Source of the DNA: Terriglobia bacterium
GTDB taxonomy: Bacteria; Acidobacteriota; Terriglobia; Terriglobales; Acidobacteriaceae
Assembly (NCBI GenBank): GCA_020073015.1
Contig: JAIQFZ010000079.1
Coordinates: forward strand, 1-42,797
DNA length: 42,797 nt
Direction: 5' to 3'
A model generated the notes under the pieces. That model saw only the letters and a list, made by a program, of their open reading frames with translations. It was not told where the DNA came from and searched no databases. Positions within the stretch are counted from its first letter, which is position 1, and every line of letters starts with the position of its first letter. Shown in pieces: positions 38,776-42,797 of the stretch. A program made the translations under genes and the position numbers.

Positions 38776-40029
38776 ATGGCAGAAATTCAGCGCCGAAAAA
38801 CTGTAACCGCCACGATCGGCGGCGTCCGCGTGGGCAGCAGTGCACCGGTTATGGTGCAGTCCATGACCAACACCGACACGGCCGACATCCCCGGAACCGT
38901 GCAGCAGGTCGCCGCCCTCGCCCGTGCCGGAAGCGAAGTGGTCCGGGTCACGGTCAACAACGACGATGCGGCCAAGGCTGTGCCTTACATCGTCGAACAA
39001 CTCGATAAGCAGGGCTTGCGCGTCCCAATCGTCGGCGACTTCCACTACAACGGACACCTGCTGCTGACCAAGTATCCGGGCTGCGCCGAAGGTCTGGCCA
39101 AGTACCGCATCAATCCCGGCAACGTGAGCGTGGGGCGCAAGAACGACGACAATTTCCGCACCATGATTGAAGTGGCCGTGAAGTATCAGCGGCCGGTGCG
39201 CATAGGGGTGAACTGGGGGTCGCTCGACCAGTCGCTGCTAACCAAGATGATGGACGAGAACTCGCGCCTGGCAGAACCGAAAGAGACGCGCGAAGTGACC
39301 ATGGAAGCGATGGTCGTGAGCGCGCTGAACTCGGCGAAACTCGCGGAGCAGTCCGGGCTGCGCGCGGACCAGATCATCCTGAGCGCCAAGGTCAGCGGGG
39401 TACAGGATCTGATTGACGTGTATCGGCGGCTGGCGGCGCGCTGTGAGTATCCGCTGCATCTGGGACTGACCGAAGCCGGCATGGGCGCGAAGGGCGTGGT
39501 GGCCTCGAGTGCTGCAATGTCGGTATTGCTGCAGGAAGGCATTGGCGATACGATTCGCGTCTCGCTCACACCCGCTCCCGGCGGCGACCGCACCGAAGAA
39601 GTACGCGTGGCGCAGCAGATTCTGCAGTCGATGGGCATTCGCAGTTTCACTCCGCAGGTGACGGCCTGCCCGGGCTGCGGACGTACCACCAGCACCTTCT
39701 TCCAGGAAATGGCGCAGCAGATCCAAAGCTATCTGCGCGACCAGATGCCGGTCTGGAAAGGGCACTACAACGGCGTTGAAGAAATGAAGGTTGCCGTAAT
39801 GGGCTGCATCGTAAACGGCCCCGGAGAATCGAAGCACGCGAACCTGGGCATCTCGCTGCCGGGAACGTTCGAGGAACCGAAGGCGCCGGTGTACGTCGAC
39901 GGCCGCCTGTTCACCACGCTCAAGGGCGACAAGATCGTCGCCGAGTTCATCAAGATTCTAGATGACTACGTAGACTCCCACTACGCGGCCAAAGACGGCG
40001 AGCGCGAAGGAGTACCCGCCAGGGCGTAG
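38776..40029 (+). CDS. ispG: 4-hydroxy-3-methylbut-2-en-1-yl diphosphate synthase
   Basis: Iron-sulfur enzyme of the MEP pathway converting MEcPP to HMBPP. The protein has 417 residues. The TIM barrel start is [19 protein letters not shown]. The [4Fe-4S] ligands lie in [10 protein letters not shown] and [11 protein letters not shown]. The domain [12 protein letters not shown] and [15 protein letters not shown] are standard. It is the last gene of the envelope/isoprenoid run. Confidence 0.97.
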   Translation: MAEIQRRKTVTATIGGVRVGSSAPVMVQSMTNTDTADIPGTVQQVAALARAGSEVVRVTVNNDDAAKAVPYIVEQLDKQGLRVPIVGDFHYNGHLLLTKYPGCAEGLAKYRINPGNVSVGRKNDDNFRTMIEVAVKYQRPVRIGVNWGSLDQSLLTKMMDENSRLAEPKETREVTMEAMVVSALNSAKLAEQSGLRADQIILSAKVSGVQDLIDVYRRLAARCEYPLHLGLTEAGMGAKGVVASSAAMSVLLQEGIGDTIRVSLTPAPGGDRTEEVRVAQQILQSMGIRSFTPQVTACPGCGRTTSTFFQEMAQQIQSYLRDQMPVWKGHYNGVEEMKVAVMGCIVNGPGESKHANLGISLPGTFEEPKAPVYVDGRLFTTLKGDKIVAEFIKILDDYVDSHYAAKDGEREGVPARA

Positions 40030-40062
40030 TCGCAATGGAGAGCCGCGCGTCAATCGAGTGCA

Positions 40063-40168
40063 GGGCGCTCCGCCCGGCTGCTTCTCTCCCTATCATCCCC
40101 AATCCTGTCATTCCGAGCGGAGCCGGGTCGTGAGGAACGAACGAACCGGCGGAGTCGAGGGACCTTAG
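40063..40168. repeat. Palindrome and GTCATTCC dispersed repeat
   Basis: GGGCG-CTC-CGCCC at 40063-40075 is a short member of the palindrome class. GTCATTCCGAGCGG at 40108 leads a decayed dispersed repeat that ends GGGACCTTAG at about 40168, like those at 3696 and 13205. The gap between ispG and tRNA-His contains no gene. Confidence 0.55.
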
Positions 40169-40249
40169 TGTTTCACTCGGCGTACGGCAAACGCACGTTC
40201 TAGCGTGAGGAACAGAGAGTTAATCCCAAGAAGCGGCGACAGGAAAAGT

Positions 40250-40326
40250 TGGGGTGGGAGACGGGAATTGAACCCGCAACCGTCGGAGCCACAGTCCGAT
40301 GCTCTGCCAGTTGAGCTACTCCCACC
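40250..40326 (-). tRNA. tRNA-His (anticodon GUG)
   Basis: On the minus strand the acceptor stem GTGGGAG pairs with CTCCCAC and has the extra G at -1 (40326) opposite C73, the mark of tRNA-His. The anticodon arm TCGGA-CTGTGGC-TCCGA gives GTG. The T-arm is GCGGGTTCAATTCCCGT and CCA is encoded at 40252-40250. Confidence 0.96.
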
Positions 40327-40336
40327 GCAGATTTTG

Positions 40337-40342
40337 ATTATA
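40337..40342 (-). promoter_or_regulatory. -10 element of tRNA-His
   Basis: A perfect TATAAT on the minus strand ends 10 bases before the tRNA 5' end. No good -35 is visible at the usual distance. Confidence 0.6.
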
Positions 40343-40537
40343 GCAAGATTGGGGAATTGGGCTTTAGGCTCTGGGCCTTCGGCCTGAGGCTTCGCTGGAG
40401 AAGAATTAATTAGGAGACCGTGCAAAGGGGAAAAGTGAGCCAGCGTGACAGCAATGTTTTAGTTGGAAATCTTCACCTTCCGCATTGAAACCGAGTGCAA
40501 AACCCTCAGATCCGAAAGGCTAAAGCCTAACGCCGAA

Positions 40538-41806
40538 TTACCGTCTTCCCATGCCCATGTACTGGAATCCCATGGCCCGCAGGCGGGAAGAATCGAGCAG
40601 GTTCTTGGTGTCGATGATGATCGGCCGTTTCACCAGGTGGCGGATCTTGGTGAAGTCGAGCGTGCGGAATTCAGGCCAGCCGGTAGCCAGCACCAGCGCA
40701 TCCACTCCCTCGGCAACCCCGTAGGCTGACTCGCAATACTTCACCATGCCGTTGAGTTGCTGGCGCGCATCGGGAATCGCCACCGGATCGTAAGCCCGCA
40801 CCCGTGCGCCCTTGGCAAGCAGGCCCTGCGCTAACTGCACCGAGGCGGACCCGGCTACGGAGTTGGTGTTCGGCTTGAACGCCAATCCCAGAATGCCCAC
40901 GTCCTTGTTCTGCACCGTCTCGAGTGCTCCGGCAACTTTCTGCAGAAGCCGCTCCGCCAGATTCTGATTCACCTCGCGGGCCGCGTTCAGAATCTTCAAA
41001 TCGACGCTGTTCTCCAGCGCCAGGCTGGTCAGCGAATCCATGTCCGTCGCGGCAAAGATTCCACCCATGCCGGCGCCCGGTTGCAGGCAGCGCGGCGCAA
41101 TCTTCTTGTCGAGTCCTAAGGCCAGCGAGAGGCTGACCGCATCGGCGTGCACATGCTCGCACAGGCTGGCGATTTCGTTGATAAAGGAAATCTTGGTGGC
41201 CACAAATGCGGTAGTCGCTTCCCGCGCCAGTTCCGCGGTCTCATAGTTCGTCACCAGCACCGGAACGCCGCGCATCACCAGGGGATGAAAAATCTGTTTG
41301 ATGGCCGACACGGCTTCGCTGGAGGGCGTCCCCAGAATAATGCGGTCAGGCCAGTTGAAGTCTTCCACCGCGCATCCGTTGGTGAAGAACATGGGCTGGC
41401 AGACCAGCTGGCTGCGCAGTCCCGCAGCCTTCAATTTGCTTTCCAGCGCGGTCGTGGACCCGACCCGCACCGGCGTCACGATGGAGAGCACCTGGAAGCG
41501 GCCCGCCGTGCTCGCCAGTTGGACCACGATCTCGTCCAGTCCCTGGGGAGAATCTTCGGCGAGAAAGATCACCTGCGCCTTGCGCACTAGATCCTGCGGC
41601 TCGGCCGAGTACGTCAGCCGGCCCGAGCGCACATTGCGCCGGATCACTTCCTGAAGATTCTTTTCGTAAAAAGGAATATTGCCCTTGGCAACTTCGAGGA
41701 TGTGCGTCGCGTCCGCATGGCAGCAGCAAACCGGCGTGCCGAAATCCGCGAGACAGGCAGAGATGACAGTTGCGAGATAGCCGGATCCGTAAACCCCAAT
41801 GTGCAT
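40538..41806 (-). CDS. UDP-glucose/nucleotide-sugar dehydrogenase-fold protein without catalytic residues
   Basis: A protein of 422 residues with the whole three-domain UGDH architecture: N-terminal Rossmann GVYGSGYLA, central helix ATKISFINEIASLCE, and a C-terminal Rossmann GILGLAFKPNT. The catalytic residues are all changed. The nucleophile Cys in GGSCFPKD is Phe251 (GGIFAATD). The Glu of PEFL is Met139. The Lys and Asn of the KYxxNAF motif are Arg195 and Thr199. It cannot carry out the usual two-step oxidation of UDP-glucose. The frame is full length without stops, so it is retained for some other, possibly binding or regulatory, function. Confidence 0.85.
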   Translation of the reverse strand: MHIGVYGSGYLATVISACLADFGTPVCCCHADATHILEVAKGNIPFYEKNLQEVIRRNVRSGRLTYSAEPQDLVRKAQVIFLAEDSPQGLDEIVVQLASTAGRFQVLSIVTPVRVGSTTALESKLKAAGLRSQLVCQPMFFTNGCAVEDFNWPDRIILGTPSSEAVSAIKQIFHPLVMRGVPVLVTNYETAELAREATTAFVATKISFINEIASLCEHVHADAVSLSLALGLDKKIAPRCLQPGAGMGGIFAATDMDSLTSLALENSVDLKILNAAREVNQNLAERLLQKVAGALETVQNKDVGILGLAFKPNTNSVAGSASVQLAQGLLAKGARVRAYDPVAIPDARQQLNGMVKYCESAYGVAEGVDALVLATGWPEFRTLDFTKIRHLVKRPIIIDTKNLLDSSRLRAMGFQYMGMGRR

Positions 41807-41896
41807 ATAGCCTCTTTACGATGTAGTCCGCAGCCTGGGATCCGGCGCTTTTGAAACACCTTACATACTATGGTAATCCTGCTAATGGACTTGGCA

Positions 41897-41929
41897 ACGG
41901 ACGGAAAGTACATGTACCGCCGGGTCCGT
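41897..41929. promoter_or_regulatory. Nested palindrome upstream of the UGDH-like gene
   Basis: Outer arms ACGGAC (41897-41902) and GTCCGT (41924-41929) enclose the perfect palindrome GTACATGTAC (41908-41917). It lies about 90 bases upstream of the UGDH-like start, in the 41807-41971 gap, and could be an operator or a hairpin ending the gene on the other side. Confidence 0.45.
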
Positions 41930-41971
41930 GGAAATGGCCGCTGGTTGCGGGTTTTTAGGGGGTATTCCGGA

Positions 41972-42520
41972 CTATAACGTGGAGGACAGCTGGCTGCGGC
42001 CCAATTGCACAGAAGCAACGTCCTGCCAGCAATCGTCAATCTCGCGCACGAACATCAGTTCGCCGACGTGCACCTGGCGAGGGCCCTGGAATCGCGCCCA
42101 ACGCTCCCGCGCCACCACACTCGCCTCGCGCGCCTGCTCGTCCAGTTCCGTTTTCACGATCGTCAGATGGGGAATGTAAGGCCAACTCTCAATGCAGCAC
42201 AAGCCCTGCAAGCTGAGCTGGTCGTGCAGTTCGCGCATGCGGTACGCAAACCGCGTCACCTGAATGAACACCGTCGGAGTCGTGGGAAGGAACGTCTCCA
42301 CGCCTCCTAATTCCACATGGAACGGGACGACGCGGCTACACTCCTCCTCCAGAAATTCCAGCGCGGTAGCCTCGGTGCCCTGCAGATCCCGCGGAGGGAG
42401 AATCGTGAGGTGCGCCGGCATGTGGGGCATCGTCGGATGGAGTTCCCGGCGCAAGTTCTCCACGAACTCCCCCACCGAATTGCGGACGTACGTCACCACT
42501 GCGTAACGTGAACTGGCCAT
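41972..42520 (-). CDS. 2H phosphoesterase / 2'-5' RNA ligase-like protein
   Basis: A protein of 182 residues. It has the two H-x-T-h motifs that define the 2H family: PAHLTILPP near residue 37 and PHLTIVK near residue 117. Such proteins act as cyclic phosphodiesterases or RNA ligases on 2',5' or cyclic phosphate ends; which one cannot be told. The start is ATG 42520. No neighbouring RNA-repair gene is in view. Confidence 0.85.
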   Translation of the reverse strand: MASSRYAVVTYVRNSVGEFVENLRRELHPTMPHMPAHLTILPPRDLQGTEATALEFLEEECSRVVPFHVELGGVETFLPTTPTVFIQVTRFAYRMRELHDQLSLQGLCCIESWPYIPHLTIVKTELDEQAREASVVARERWARFQGPRQVHVGELMFVREIDDCWQDVASVQLGRSQLSSTL

Positions 42521-42701
42521 GAATACGAGAAAGAATTATAGCCTGAGCCTGCAGCGGACGCAGTGCGGAGCTCCCGCCGGTGTCCTGAAAGTCACCTCAG
42601 GAGTCTCCGAAACATCTGAGGATGGGCCACATAGCTCGAAGACAATGCCTGACCATCGCCAGCGCGTACGACGCGAAACACGAAGGCGTTCCGCGGTCAT
42701 T

Positions 42702-42707
42702 TATAAT
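42702..42707 (+). promoter_or_regulatory. -10 element of tRNA-Pro
   Basis: A perfect TATAAT 10 bases before the tRNA-Pro 5' end, the same distance as at tRNA-His. The -35 region is poor. Confidence 0.6.
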
Positions 42708-42717
42708 CAAAGGAAGT

Positions 42718-42794
42718 CGGGGCGTAGCGCAGCCTGGTAGCGCACCTGCCTTGGGCGCAGGGGGTCGTAGGTTCAAATCCTATCGCCCCGACCA
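42718..42794 (+). tRNA. tRNA-Pro (anticodon UGG)
   Basis: Acceptor stem CGGGGCG pairs with CGCCCCG; the discriminator is A and CCA is encoded at 42792-42794. The anticodon arm CCTGC-CTTGGGC-GCAGG gives TGG. The T-arm GTAGGTTCAAATCCTAT is normal. Confidence 0.97.
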
Positions 42795-42797
42795 ATT

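Noticed and set aside
40538-41806. Functional UDP-glucose 6-dehydrogenase
   Set aside because: Catalytic Cys, Lys, Asn and Glu are all replaced, so the standard reaction is not expected.
42519-42740. Small plus-strand frame of 73 codons before tRNA-Pro
   Set aside because: It runs through the tRNA promoter into the tRNA gene, and has no ribosome site or family.

Overview
The window looks like a chromosomal segment of an acidobacterium, most probably of the Terriglobia / Koribacter-type lineage. This is inferred from the GC-rich coding style, a large SBBP beta-propeller secreted protein with the C-terminus typical of that phylum, a cysteine-type CcmE, and the overall gene content; no 16S gene is present. 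Nothing points to a plasmid or prophage. There are three tRNA genes (Arg-UCG, His-GUG, Pro-UGG), all with encoded CCA, and the left edge cuts the 5' end of an IS630-like transposase. There is no CRISPR array.

Layout. 0-9 kb: a small cytochrome c, a membrane acyltransferase-like protein, a YheT-type hydrolase with a coupled unknown gene, an FmdB zinc ribbon, a PilZ protein, HemW, a secreted unknown protein and an MsbA-type ABC exporter. 9-14 kb: tRNA-Arg, LpxB, an M1-peptidase-like protein whose zinc site is destroyed, an RHH/MazF-type toxin-antitoxin pair and inorganic pyrophosphatase. 14.6-17.6 kb: a compact ccmE-A-B-C-D operon for haem export and cytochrome c maturation, with a CxxxY CcmE. 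17.8-21.1 kb: the SBBP protein, closed by a clear terminator. 21.2-25 kb: an envelope-stress type operon (XRE regulator, NfeD-like, flotillin, a 52-aa membrane protein, PspA) behind a strong promoter with an overlapping palindrome. 25-30 kb: small secreted and membrane proteins, a beta-carbonic-anhydrase-like protein, an SDR, a VapBC pair with an upstream inverted repeat, and an rmuC broken by a 19-bp tandem duplication. 30-34 kb: a CAP protein, a DUF72 protein and two further frameshifted genes, one of them an HtrA-type protease. 34-40 kb: the isoprenoid/phospholipid/envelope run uppS-cdsA-dxr-rseP-ispG. 40-42.8 kb: tRNA-His, a UDP-glucose-dehydrogenase-fold protein lacking its catalytic residues, a 2H phosphoesterase and tRNA-Pro.

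The least expected signal is in the repeats. (1) A family of modular GC-rich palindromes, often two hairpins side by side, sits between genes and also in frame inside the ABC exporter, lpxB and hemW, where it encodes extra low-complexity loops, much like the Rickettsia palindromic elements. (2) Degenerate 7-bp tandem arrays (AGNNGCN-like) occur in at least seven intergenic sites. Four of them overlap the stop codon of the preceding gene, and several are paired in inverted orientation so they could fold. They resemble the heptanucleotide STRR repeats of cyanobacteria. (3) Two enzyme-fold proteins (M1-like, UGDH-like) have lost their catalytic residues while remaining intact reading frames. (4) Three broken genes and two tandem duplications cluster in 28.9-33.5 kb.
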